Shown: piece by piece, positions 14,856 to 23,299 of the stretch
How positions within the stretch are numbered: position 1 is the first letter of the stretch
Layout of the letters: the number at the start of each line of letters is the position of its first letter
NCBI GenBank assembly: GCA_034005145.1
Contig: JAVEVH010000007.1
Coordinates: 1 to 23,337 of the forward strand
Length of the DNA stretch: 23,337 nt
Direction: 5' to 3'
DNA from: JAVEVH01 sp034005145
GTDB taxonomy: Bacteria; Patescibacteriota; Dojkabacteria; SC72
Translations under genes and position numbers: made by a program
Notes under the pieces: generated by a model
What the model was told of the DNA's origin: nothing
The model's database searches: none
What the model saw: the letters and a program-made list of their open reading frames with translations, nothing else

Positions 14856-15854
14856 ATGAGAAGTAAGACCTTAATTATAATTTCCTCCTTTATACTAGTA
14901 GCTCTTGTACTAGGAATTCTTTATCTTTTAAAACCAGAGATATTTGATTTAAATATTTTTAAGAAACAGAGTGACTTTTCAGCCTTTGATTTGTCACAAG
15001 ATGAAACAATAGTGGTAGGGTGCATCTTTGGCACTACCAAGGATGACTATATTTGCTTTAATAAAACAGAAAGAGAATTTGAAAAGGTTCTTTTACTAGA
15101 GAAGTATCCTAGCTTAGATTCTTTAGAAGAAGGTTTTGTTCTGTTAGAAATAAAGAATTCTAAATTAGAAGTATACGAAGTAGATACTGAAGACATTTTC
15201 TCTAGATGGTATCAAGATATAAATCTAGAAAGAGATAGGTTCTTTTTCGAACAAGAGGATGGTACTCATGTCGATTTATATAATTTTGTTCAATTAAAGG
15301 TATTACAGAAAAGAAATGATGCTTTAAATGAAGAGGAATTTAAAAACGAATTAACAACATTTAGAGGATCTTCATACCTAATGAATTCTCCAATGCGAGA
15401 TGAAGACTGGCTATTTGTTTGTGAGATTACAGATAATGCATGTGCTTTCTGGGAGAAATACCAAGAGATTCCCTACTCTCTTATCAAGAGTTTAAATAGT
15501 GATGAGGATTGGGATTATAATGACTTATCAAAGAATTGGTCCAGATTAAGTATGTTAGCGATGGGGTTAAATTCTATGAATGAAGAGTATAAGGAATATG
15601 AAAATATGATTACAGAGTACGAGAAATTTAAGAATTCCTTTATATCAAATAATGAGAATATGTCTGAAGAAGAGTTAATGTTTATTGGTCAGTACTTACC
15701 TTTAGGATTAGTGGAATATTCAGATAGCTTGTATGAAGGATGGAGTAATAAATATAAAAATCAATTTTACTATCTTGTAGATTCATACTGTTTCTCAAGG
15801 GAAGATTGTTTACAGTCTAAACTAAATATTCTTTATGATGAGTATAAGAAGTAA
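14856..15854 (+). CDS. Single-pass membrane protein of unknown family, partner of the second cysteine-rich protein
   Basis: No family recognised. 332 aa: short basic N-terminus (MRSK), one membrane helix at about residues 5-26, then an acidic, mostly helical extracellular region with six cysteines in paired contexts (CEITDNAC, CFSREDC, and two near residues 55-68). Size and sequence differ from the 568-aa protein at 10762, and I could not align them beyond the general plan. Both are N-terminally anchored, cysteine-containing and immediately upstream of a paralogous secreted protein. Its 3' end overlaps the next gene by 20 bases if that gene starts at 15835. Inferred role: anchor or assembly partner of the 1062-aa protein. 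Confidence 0.68.
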   Translation: MRSKTLIIISSFILVALVLGILYLLKPEIFDLNIFKKQSDFSAFDLSQDETIVVGCIFGTTKDDYICFNKTEREFEKVLLLEKYPSLDSLEEGFVLLEIKNSKLEVYEVDTEDIFSRWYQDINLERDRFFFEQEDGTHVDLYNFVQLKVLQKRNDALNEEEFKNELTTFRGSSYLMNSPMRDEDWLFVCEITDNACAFWEKYQEIPYSLIKSLNSDEDWDYNDLSKNWSRLSMLAMGLNSMNEEYKEYENMITEYEKFKNSFISNNENMSEEELMFIGQYLPLGLVEYSDSLYEGWSNKYKNQFYYLVDSYCFSREDCLQSKLNILYDEYKK

Positions 15855-18800
15855 ATATCTTTTAATAATATTATTATCATTTGTATTTTCTATAATCTTC
15901 TTTGTAGAAAAAAGTTATGCATATCCATACTGTAGTAATGGAATATGTGTTACTGGATATGTACCTCCATCTAGTCCACTCTGCTATACTGGTTGCACTC
16001 CTGACTGTCCAGATGATTGTCCTTATGGAGGTTCATGTGCGTGGAGTAGTATTAGGAGATGTTACTATCAAAACAACTGTTGTTTCACTTCAGGTAGCTC
16101 AGGAGGCTATACATACGGAGGTTCTTGTGATGAAGATTGTGATTGTACTAATAGTTGTCCTACATGCGGAACTTGTACTCCAACATGTCCAAGTGGTAGT
16201 GCTACCTCTCCTGTTACTTCATATCCCGTAACAGCGAGTTGTTCAAATGGCTCAGGTTGTCCAAATAGTACAAGGACTTGTTACTATCAAAGACAAGATT
16301 TATGTACAAGTTCCTCTATTTCTTCCCAATGGATTAAGAGTGGACAATCTTCTGTTATTACTGCAAACGCAACAACAAATGTAAACTCCTTTATATATGT
16401 CTTTTATAATAGAGATCGCTTAATCTCTGGTATACCTCAACCAATATGTAGAACATATGATGCAACATGGGCTCCAAATCAAGGCTCATGCCCTGCAGGT
16501 TCATATCAAATGACAGTTAATCATACTTTCTCTAGTGCGAGAAGTACTGATACACTTACTATCCCAGCGAATAGTGTTTTTGTTAGGGATATAACTAATG
16601 GGAATTTGTATGTAGATAATATACAGGTAAATGTCTACTTTATGATTTCAGGACGTCCCATATCTCTTCCTGATGGAAATTGTGTAGAATATCTAAATCA
16701 TTGTACCCCCCTATGTACACCTGTATGTGGTCCTACGTATGCTACTTCTGCTCAATATTCCTCTAGTGGAGTGTATTTAGGTAGTATGCCAATGTCATGT
16801 AATAATACGCCTGCTGCTTGTGGTACAGAATCTAGAACATGTTACTGCTATGATTGTATTAATAGCTGTCCAGCACCACTTTCAAATACCTCAGTTTCCC
16901 TTCCTCCTCTTCCCAATCTAATACTTGACGATTTTAGACAATGTACAACAGCATGTGCAGTACCTAGAGCTGAAGATTGCTACGAAAGGCCATCTGCTCA
17001 ACCAACGGAATCACTAAGGATTCTAAACGATGCTGCTAATGATTACGACTTCTCTAGTATGACTCATTCTGGTATTCCTCTGGGAGGAATGACTGGGAAC
17101 TTAAATGATCCAATAAATATGAGAGCAGTATATACTGATGCAAATGGAGCAAGTGATATAGAGGGTATCTTTGTATGGTTTAGAGATTCTGCAACTACAG
17201 GAGAAGCAGGAACTCCTCTATATTTGTCAACGACAGCTACTCCTCAAGCACCAAGTAATGCAAGCTGGGGCTTTATGATGCGAAGAACAGGTCCTACTAC
17301 TTGGGTACCATATGTACCAAGTTACGCAGTAAACCCTGCTGTATGGGTAAGAACAATACCAAATGCTTCAGGAGAATTCTTTATAGCGTCAACTAGTGGA
17401 CAAAATATGGTTGGAGTAACAATGTCATCTCCAATTACCTCTTCTGGTAACAATGTTACAATGAATTTTAGATTAAGATTTTCCGGAACAGATATAATTA
17501 ATCCATCTGTGTCTCAGATTACATATAGGGTTTTACTGATGGGATTAGATACATTTAGTTTTACTCCAAATGATAATTATGAAAGTGTAGCAGCAATTAG
17601 AGATAGAATTGATTCATACTGGGCTCCTAATCAACTAAGATATAGAACAACCCCTACTCCTGCTCAGTTGTATGCAAGAGCTTGGGTTAATCCCAATAAT
17701 CCTGCTACGGGTACCAATGCTACATGGACCATAGATAAGGTTCCACCAACAATATCATTTACTGGAGGAACTCCAACAGCATCAGGTAATAATGTAAATA
17801 TATCTTGGAGTGCTTCAGATATTAAAAATCTGTACGCAATAGTAGGAAATATATATACAACAGCTGGAGCAGATGCCAGAGATATTACTCTCTCAACCTC
17901 TACTCCAGGAGTAATACTTAAAACTCCAAACCCATTTACCCCTACAGCAGAAAATAATGCTAATACAGGTAGAATAGAAGGAGATTGGTCCTTTAGAGTA
18001 GCCCCTAATATGAATACAACTTCTAATGCAGGTTTAATAAGTATAAATGTAGGTGCTAATAGAACAGGAACCTTAACAATTTACATAACAGCTTTTGATG
18101 ATGCAGGAAATATGGCCACAGCAATAGGTAGCTATAACCTAAACGACTGGTTTGTAACAGACGGTGGACTAGGATACTCTGCAGAAGGTACCTCTTTTGT
18201 AGCGAAACCAACTACAACCTCATGGAGTGGGAAATTACCTCCCTTCCCAGTATCTGGTTGGACAGAATCATTAACCAATACTAAAGCAGATCTCTCCTCT
18301 GAAATGTGGGCAGAAAGAATTACTCAGTTAGATAATAATGATTTTGTTGATTCTTACGCTCTTAATGGCCATGGTGGCTACTCCGTTACAAATAACTACC
18401 AAACCCTTTGGGAAGCTTTCCAAGAAAATAAAGCTACAATACCAAGTCTAGATGAAAACCCAATGAGTATTAGCGTGATAACAGCTCAGGCTCATACAGG
18501 AGTGTACTGTGCTAATAATAGGGAGTACTGCGTTTTAGAATTCCCAGGCTCACTAGAAATTAGAGAAAGATTTAGATGTAATGATAAAACCTTAATCTTT
18601 GTAAATGGTACTCTAACAATTAATCCCCCACTGTGGAATCTCAATCCTAATGATAATAGAGCATCAAATGAGAATGGTTGTGTATATGTAGTAAGGGGTA
18701 ATCTCATAATTAAAGAAGGTAGAGCAGTATCAGGAGCAAGTATGGTATATGATGTAAATCATGGGTACTTCATTGTAGATGGAACAGTATTAGTAGAACA

Positions 18801-19023
18801 TGAAGTATCTAAACCTTCTACTGCAATCTTTGATGGAGTATATATAAATGGTGGTATACATGCAGGAGGAGGAGTTACAATCAAAAGATATTTGAGATTG
18901 ATAGACAGATTAAGTTATCCAGTATTAGCAATAGATCATCATCCAAAGTATGGAGTATTAGGAGGAGTATTCTTTGGTAATAACTTTTCATTACAAAAAG
19001 TAGAACCAGGTTTTAAACCGTAG
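15835..19023 (+). CDS. Large secreted cysteine-rich protein, second of two paralogues (putative pilus-associated adhesin)
   Basis: Signal peptide with the hydrophobic core at about 8-24 and cleavage near SYA (residue 29). Residues 33-382 carry 36 cysteines and include three related repeats, each beginning CTPxC and passing through a (R/T)RTCY- or RRCY-type end: 54-82, 114-157 and 294-341. From ~382 to ~785 the protein matches the 789-aa paralogue in the same block order, ending in a short (N/R)DW motif at W772. A beta-helix-like segment follows C915 (LIFVNGTLTIN, VVRGNLII). The last 63 residues (1000-1062) match the paralogue without gaps and end in LQKVEPGFKP. No anchor is seen at the C-terminus. 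ATG 15838 is an alternative start. It is the longest gene here, consistent with an extended adhesin; the function is inferred. Confidence 0.76.
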   Translation: MMSIRSKYLLIILLSFVFSIIFFVEKSYAYPYCSNGICVTGYVPPSSPLCYTGCTPDCPDDCPYGGSCAWSSIRRCYYQNNCCFTSGSSGGYTYGGSCDEDCDCTNSCPTCGTCTPTCPSGSATSPVTSYPVTASCSNGSGCPNSTRTCYYQRQDLCTSSSISSQWIKSGQSSVITANATTNVNSFIYVFYNRDRLISGIPQPICRTYDATWAPNQGSCPAGSYQMTVNHTFSSARSTDTLTIPANSVFVRDITNGNLYVDNIQVNVYFMISGRPISLPDGNCVEYLNHCTPLCTPVCGPTYATSAQYSSSGVYLGSMPMSCNNTPAACGTESRTCYCYDCINSCPAPLSNTSVSLPPLPNLILDDFRQCTTACAVPRAEDCYERPSAQPTESLRILNDAANDYDFSSMTHSGIPLGGMTGNLNDPINMRAVYTDANGASDIEGIFVWFRDSATTGEAGTPLYLSTTATPQAPSNASWGFMMRRTGPTTWVPYVPSYAVNPAVWVRTIPNASGEFFIASTSGQNMVGVTMSSPITSSGNNVTMNFRLRFSGTDIINPSVSQITYRVLLMGLDTFSFTPNDNYESVAAIRDRIDSYWAPNQLRYRTTPTPAQLYARAWVNPNNPATGTNATWTIDKVPPTISFTGGTPTASGNNVNISWSASDIKNLYAIVGNIYTTAGADARDITLSTSTPGVILKTPNPFTPTAENNANTGRIEGDWSFRVAPNMNTTSNAGLISINVGANRTGTLTIYITAFDDAGNMATAIGSYNLNDWFVTDGGLGYSAEGTSFVAKPTTTSWSGKLPPFPVSGWTESLTNTKADLSSEMWAERITQLDNNDFVDSYALNGHGGYSVTNNYQTLWEAFQENKATIPSLDENPMSISVITAQAHTGVYCANNREYCVLEFPGSLEIRERFRCNDKTLIFVNGTLTINPPLWNLNPNDNRASNENGCVYVVRGNLIIKEGRAVSGASMVYDVNHGYFIVDGTVLVEHEVSKPSTAIFDGVYINGGIHAGGGVTIKRYLRLIDRLSYPVLAIDHHPKYGVLGGVFFGNNFSLQKVEPGFKP

Positions 19024-19030
19024 CCATTTT

Positions 19031-19070
19031 CTGCTATATTATATTAGTCATAATTTAACTGTCCAACCCT
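19031..19070 (+). promoter_or_regulatory. pilM promoter and short leader
   Basis: CTG at 19031-19033, TATATT at 19040-19045, 12 bases, ACTGTCC at 19058-19064, then ATG 19071. It matches the pilB and GspH-like pilin upstream regions and fills the 47-base gap after the 1062-aa gene. A CATAAT at 19049-19054 is an alternative -10. It would give pilM-pilN-pilO its own transcript. Confidence 0.5.
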
Positions 19071-20099
19071 ATGGCTAAATTGCCTGACCATGTCGGTATA
19101 GACTTTGGTACTCATACTGTAAAGGCCGTAGAATTAAAGAATATAATGAGTAAGCCCGAGTTAGTTAACTTGGGTAGTCAGCTAACCCCTAAGGGAGTTA
19201 TTAACAGCGAAGAAAGGCAGGACCAAAAGAAACTGGCAGAGGCCCTTAAGCTTCTATACTCTAATTCAAGAATTAGAAATAGTAATGTAGTAATGGCATT
19301 GCCAGAGTTTTCTGTGTTTACTAGATTTTTAGAATTTCCAGGAGTTAAGAAAGAAGAATTAAAACAGGCTGTATATTTTGAAGCTAAACAGTATATACCT
19401 GTACCTATTGAAGAAGTACAAATGAGTTATGTTACCATTGGTTTTAATGAAGAAAAGAACGCTCCTCGAGTACTGCTAGTAGCAGCCCCTAGAAAGGTTA
19501 TAGATATATATATGAATGTTGCTAATTTTGCTAATTTGGATTTAATAGCTATTGAAACAGAATCTGTTGCTATGGGTAGAGCTATGTTTAAATCTTCTCA
19601 AAAGCCTACATGTGTAATGTTAGACTTTGGTGCAAACAGTACAGACATGAGTATTATGACAAATGGATCCTTAGTATTCTCTCAAAGTATCTCTATTGGT
19701 TCTGATTCCCTAACCCAAGCTATAGTAAATAAGTTTAACTTTGACTATAACAGAGCTGAGGAATTTAAAAGGAATTATGGATTAATATCCAATGTATTAG
19801 AGGGTAAGATTTACTCTGTACTTGCTCCTATTGTTGAGTCTATAATGATAGAAGTAAGAAGAGGTGTTGAGTTCTATAAAAATAAAACAATGAGTGCTGC
19901 TCCTAATGAATATTTGTTAAATGGGGATGGTGCCCTACTCCCAGGTTTAACAGAGTATGTTGCTAAATCACTAGGGGTTAATGCACAAGTTGCAAATCCA
20001 TGGTTAAATATAATAGTGGATAATAAATTTAAAGACCTAATTTCAAAAGGAGGATCATCATACTCCGTTGCGATAGGGTTATCATTAAAAGATGAATAA
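19071..20099 (+). CDS. pilM: Type IV pilus actin-like ATPase PilM
   Basis: Cytoplasmic FtsA/actin-fold protein that binds the N-terminal tail of PilN and links the motors to the alignment complex. The phosphate-1 motif is VGIDFGTHTVKAVEL at residues 8-22; a phosphate-2-like CVMLDFGANSTDMSIM lies near 182-197; the adenosine-site motif NGDGALLPGLTEYV lies near 283-296. The insert with FEAKQYIPVPIEEV is characteristic of PilM. Length 342 aa is normal. The stop overlaps the pilN start by 8 bases (ATGAATAA). Confidence 0.94.
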   Translation: MAKLPDHVGIDFGTHTVKAVELKNIMSKPELVNLGSQLTPKGVINSEERQDQKKLAEALKLLYSNSRIRNSNVVMALPEFSVFTRFLEFPGVKKEELKQAVYFEAKQYIPVPIEEVQMSYVTIGFNEEKNAPRVLLVAAPRKVIDIYMNVANFANLDLIAIETESVAMGRAMFKSSQKPTCVMLDFGANSTDMSIMTNGSLVFSQSISIGSDSLTQAIVNKFNFDYNRAEEFKRNYGLISNVLEGKIYSVLAPIVESIMIEVRRGVEFYKNKTMSAAPNEYLLNGDGALLPGLTEYVAKSLGVNAQVANPWLNIIVDNKFKDLISKGGSSYSVAIGLSLKDE

Positions 20100-20766
20100 T
20101 ACACAAACACAAAATAGTAATGTAAAACCACAGCAGAGTGTTAATCCAATACCTGCACCTAATACTCAACCTCAATTAAAGACAACCCTTGCACAGCCTC
20201 AGAGTGTTCCACAGGCAGAAGGTTTTAACCTAATACCTGCTATGAGTGAGGAGGAGAAAGTTAAGATTAAGAAAAAGAATACTCTTAATATTGGATCTAT
20301 CCTAAGTATTATTGCTCTAGCTACTGTAGCTATTGGTATTGTAGGTTTTAATATCCTCTCTAAAGCACAATTAAACAGTAAAAAGGCATCTCTTTCTAGA
20401 ATAGAGAAAAGTGTTAATTCAAAAATGGATAAAATAATTGCTAATAATGCTATTGTTGATAGGGCTAAGCTATATACACAGGTTAAAAAGGATAGTTTCT
20501 CACATAAAAAGATAATAGAATTTTTTACTGAGATAGCTAATAAAACAGAGGGAATATCATTTAGAAGTATTGATATATCTGAAAGCTTAGGATTTGAGAT
20601 CGCTGGTTCAGGTCCTAGCTTAGAAAGAGTTGCTAGATTATGGTATCTATTTGGTGTGCACGAAAATATAAAGAGTATTAACCTAAACTCTGTAAGTAAG
20701 AATGATACAGGTGCATCCTTCTCTTTTGAAGGAGAGCTTAATATTACAAATTTTAGTAACGAATAA
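20092..20766 (+). CDS. pilN: Type IV pilus alignment protein PilN with Pro/Gln-rich N-terminal tail
   Basis: Bitopic inner-membrane protein. Residues 1-~43 are a low-complexity tail rich in Gln, Pro, Asn and Thr. The tail is followed by FNLIP at 45-49, the counterpart of the FNLLP motif with which PilN docks into PilM. A membrane helix spans about 67-89, then a coiled-coil-like stretch and a small ferredoxin-like extracellular domain. 224 aa. The usual PilN has only a few residues before its FNL motif, so the tail is extra. The order pilM-pilN-pilO is the standard one. It overlaps pilM by 8 bases and stops 2 bases before pilO. Confidence 0.88.
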   Translation: MNNTQTQNSNVKPQQSVNPIPAPNTQPQLKTTLAQPQSVPQAEGFNLIPAMSEEEKVKIKKKNTLNIGSILSIIALATVAIGIVGFNILSKAQLNSKKASLSRIEKSVNSKMDKIIANNAIVDRAKLYTQVKKDSFSHKKIIEFFTEIANKTEGISFRSIDISESLGFEIAGSGPSLERVARLWYLFGVHENIKSINLNSVSKNDTGASFSFEGELNITNFSNE

Positions 20767-20768
20767 AT

Positions 20769-21446
20769 ATGGGATTATTAACATCACAATCTAAACAGAG
20801 AAAAGATCAAGAAGTAGCTGCTATTAGTCAGAAATTAAAAAAGACTAAGTTATCTTTTTCTGATTTAGTTATTCCTATTGCATCTGGAGTTCTATTTATA
20901 GTTCTGGCATTTGCGGTATTTATTCCAATGGTAAGTTCAGCATTTGGGTATTTAGATGAGATAAAAGTGACTAATGAAAAAATAGAGCAGCTAGAGAAAT
21001 TAAATAAACAATTGGATATATTAGATGATAATCAACTAAATGAGGATGTTTTAGTATCTAGGCAAGTTATTCCTAAAATCTTGTTAGTATCTAACTTTGT
21101 TTACTATCTTGATGAACTAGCTAAAGAACAAACTTTAACTATTAGTGAACTCTCATCATCAGATAGTATTAATGGAGTAAGTGGACCTTTAGGATATGTA
21201 GGTTCTTACGATAATGTTATTGCTTTCCTAGAAGATGTACAAAGTGTATCTCCATATATGATTAGATTAGAAAATGTTGAGGTAAGTGCTAGACAGGATG
21301 ATGCATGGAGTATATCTTTACAAGTAAGTGGATACTATATACTAGAACCTGAAGAAGAACCAAGTATATATGCTGCATTCCAGCCATATACAGAATATGA
21401 GGATATTGTAGAGATATTTAAAACAAAAGCTGCAAGCTTAGATTAA
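20769..21446 (+). CDS. pilO: Type IV pilus alignment protein PilO
   Basis: Bitopic protein that pairs with PilN. A basic N-terminal cytoplasmic segment of ~30 residues precedes a membrane helix at about 33-54, then a coiled coil (DEIKVTNEKIEQLEKLNKQLDIL) and an extracellular ferredoxin-like domain (LVSNFVYYLDELAKEQTL, YDNVIAFLEDVQ, YMIRLENVEV). This order is typical of PilO. 225 aa. Sequence identity between PilO families is low, so the call rests on layout plus position after pilM-pilN. No pilP or pilQ follows, as expected for a cell without an outer membrane. Its stop codon overlaps that of khpA on the opposite strand. Confidence 0.88.
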   Translation: MGLLTSQSKQRKDQEVAAISQKLKKTKLSFSDLVIPIASGVLFIVLAFAVFIPMVSSAFGYLDEIKVTNEKIEQLEKLNKQLDILDDNQLNEDVLVSRQVIPKILLVSNFVYYLDELAKEQTLTISELSSSDSINGVSGPLGYVGSYDNVIAFLEDVQSVSPYMIRLENVEVSARQDDAWSISLQVSGYYILEPEEEPSIYAAFQPYTEYEDIVEIFKTKAASLD

Positions 21447-21736
21447 ATATCATCTGTTAACATATCATCATTACTCTCTACTGTAGGAGTTTCCCTATCA
21501 TCTTTTAGAATAACTCTAACTCTCTTACTATTTCTAATAGCGCTGATAGTAACAATATCCCTTATGGAGTTAATAGTTCTACCTTTTCTCCCAATGATTA
21601 CTCCCTTATCATTCTCATTAACATCAATGGTTAATATTGTTAATCCAGGGAAGTCTACACTCTCCCTTTCATCAATACTAACATCATCTGGGTAATTAAC
21701 TATGGACTTAATAATGTGCTCTAGTAGCTCTTTCAT
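21443..21736 (-). CDS. khpA: KhpA-type KH-domain RNA-binding protein
   Basis: Small single KH domain: ERESVDFPGLTILTIDVNEN followed by DKGVIIGRKGRTINSIRDIV, with the GRKG loop that contacts RNA. 97 aa, slightly longer than usual because of an acidic C-terminal tail. KhpA, with KhpB, binds many RNAs and affects cell envelope and division in Gram-positive bacteria. It lies downstream of rpsP, as in many bacteria. A TATAAT on the minus strand at 21770-21775 may give it its own promoter. Confidence 0.92.
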   Translation of the reverse strand: MKELLEHIIKSIVNYPDDVSIDERESVDFPGLTILTIDVNENDKGVIIGRKGRTINSIRDIVTISAIRNSKRVRVILKDDRETPTVESNDDMLTDDI

Positions 21737-21769
21737 CTTTTAGATAGACTAAATTAATTCTACTGAGCA

Positions 21770-21775
21770 ATTATA
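21770..21775 (-). promoter_or_regulatory. -10 box (TATAAT) upstream of khpA
   Basis: Read on the minus strand, TATAAT lies 33 bases before the khpA ATG, inside the ~98-base spacer between khpA and rpsP, the largest gap of the minus-strand operon. The remainder of the spacer shows no hairpin with a T-tract. This promoter would leave a short leader, unlike the leaderless pil genes. Confidence 0.45.
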
Positions 21776-21834
21776 CAACTACAGAAAAAATATTACCATA
21801 ACTGGTATAGAAATCTGTGTGAGGGGATATATTA

Positions 21835-22134
21835 CTATTTTTCCTTCTTCTCTTTCTTTACTGTACTAGGCTTAGTAGAACCTCTCTTAAGAGATTTAAG
21901 TAAACCTAATTTAACAAAGTATTGAGCTATGGTCTCTGAAGGTTGTGCACCCTTCTCTAACCATTCTTTTGCTAAATCCTTATCTACTTCAAAAGTAGTA
22001 GGCTTAGTTCTAGGGTTATAGTATCCAATCTCTTGGACACTCTTACCATCTCTTGGTAGGTGACTCTCCATAACTACTATTCTATAGTGTGGTTGTCCTC
22101 TTCTACCTGTTCTTTTTAATCTTATTTTTAACAT
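21835..22134 (-). CDS. rpsP: 30S ribosomal protein S16
   Basis: Classic S16 start MLKIRLKRTGRRGQPHYRIVV followed by PRDGKSVQEIGYYNPRTKP, matching the conserved family signature. 99 aa, with a lysine-rich C-terminal tail, a common S16 variation. A TAAAAT on the minus strand (22144-22149) ends 9 bases before the ATG, so a leaderless start is possible. It follows rnc by 39 bases. Confidence 0.97.
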   Translation of the reverse strand: MLKIRLKRTGRRGQPHYRIVVMESHLPRDGKSVQEIGYYNPRTKPTTFEVDKDLAKEWLEKGAQPSETIAQYFVKLGLLKSLKRGSTKPSTVKKEKKEK

Positions 22135-22173
22135 AGCAAGGGTATTTTAACAGATGATATATTAATATTCAAG

Positions 22174-22869
22174 CTAATTATTATCATTTTCTATATATTC
22201 TACTCCACTCTTAGCAGCATCTTCCTCAGCTTTCTGTTTACTTGTACCAAACCCTTTACCTATCTCTTTACCATTTATCTTAACAACAACAGTAAATCTC
22301 TTATCATGGTCAGGTCCCTCTTCCTCTATTACTTCATATGAAGGAGTAACTTTATACTTAGATTGAGTAAGTTCCTGTATCTTTGTCTTACTATCTATAT
22401 CTAATCTATTAGCTACAATATGATCTATCTTTTTTAGTAAATGAGTATGTACAAAATCCCTAGCTACTTCATATCCACTATCTAAATAGATTGCCCCTAT
22501 TATTGCCTCTAGAGCATTAGCTAGTAAATAGTTCTTACTTCTTCCACCTGTATCTTCCTCCCCTTTAGAAAGTCTCATTTCTTCCCCTACTCCAATCTCT
22601 TGAGCAGTATCTGCTAAGCTTTCTGTTCTAACAAGAGCTGCTCTAAAACTAGTTAAATCACCCTCTGTTCTCTCAGGGTATGTACTAAAAAGGTAATCTG
22701 AGGTAATTAATTCTAATACAGCATCTCCTAAAAACTCTAATCTCTCATTATGAGAATCTGTATCCTTATGTTCATTTACATATGATCTATGTGTAAGCGC
22801 TAAAAGAAGTAAATCTTTATCTTTAAATTCTACACCTATTTTCTTTTCAAATTCTTGTATACTATTCAT
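22174..22869 (-). CDS. rnc: Ribonuclease III
   Basis: Double-strand-specific endoribonuclease that processes rRNA precursors and other duplex RNAs. The catalytic signature NERLEFLGDAVL is at residues 41-52 with E45 and D49; a second acidic site is in NALEAIIGAIYLDSG. The C-terminal double-stranded RNA-binding domain begins near residue 155 (DSKTKIQELTQSKY) and ends GFGTSKQKAEEDAAKSG. I chose the ATG at 22869 (MNSIQEFEKKIG), which overlaps the nusB stop by 8 bases (ATGAATAG), the same junction type as at pilM-pilN. A start at 22890 would add seven residues and a longer overlap. 231 aa, normal length. Confidence 0.96.
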   Translation of the reverse strand: MNSIQEFEKKIGVEFKDKDLLLLALTHRSYVNEHKDTDSHNERLEFLGDAVLELITSDYLFSTYPERTEGDLTSFRAALVRTESLADTAQEIGVGEEMRLSKGEEDTGGRSKNYLLANALEAIIGAIYLDSGYEVARDFVHTHLLKKIDHIVANRLDIDSKTKIQELTQSKYKVTPSYEVIEEEGPDHDKRFTVVVKINGKEIGKGFGTSKQKAEEDAAKSGVEYIENDNN

Positions 22870-23299
22870 TCTCTTGTTTATATTTCTCATATATTGCTCC
22901 TAATACGCCATTTACGAATTTACTACTACTATCTCCTCCAAAACCCTTAGCTAATTCAATTGCTTCATCTATTGCTACTTTAGGGGGAGTAATCTTCTCT
23001 ATGAATCCTTCATATATTGCCATTCTCAATATTTGTATATCTACTAATTTCATTTGTGATATTGGCCACTGAGGTGCAAATGATGTAATCATATTATCTA
23101 TATCTTCTTTTCTTTCTCTTACACCAGATACAAGCTTAGTAAAAAGTTCTTCATTATATGCCTCTATCTCATCTATTACAGAGAGTTCATCTACATTAAA
23201 ATCAATAGTATTGATTCTATTGTTGTTAAAATCCTTTGAGAAAAGAGTTTGTAATGCTAACTCTCGAGATAAATGTCTAGGGTCAGTAGCTTTCTTCAT
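22862..23299 (-). CDS. nusB: Transcription antitermination factor NusB
   Basis: All-helical RNA-binding factor that, with NusE (S10), supports rRNA antitermination. Begins KKATDPRHLSRELALQTLF, the conserved arginine-rich first helix, and contains ILRMAIYEG and the late motif PPKVAIDEAIELAKGFGGDSSSKFVNGVLGAI, diagnostic for NusB. 145 aa, the usual length. First gene of the minus-strand operon in this window; the 38 bases upstream are AT-rich and hold no clear promoter before the window ends. Confidence 0.97.
   Translation of the reverse strand: MKKATDPRHLSRELALQTLFSKDFNNNRINTIDFNVDELSVIDEIEAYNEELFTKLVSGVRERKEDIDNMITSFAPQWPISQMKLVDIQILRMAIYEGFIEKITPPKVAIDEAIELAKGFGGDSSSKFVNGVLGAIYEKYKQENE

Noticed and set aside
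15917..16231. Plus-strand open frame of 104 codons inside the 1062-aa gene
   Set aside because: It lies in another frame of the Cys-rich head; its Val/Leu richness is a by-product of TGT codons read out of frame.
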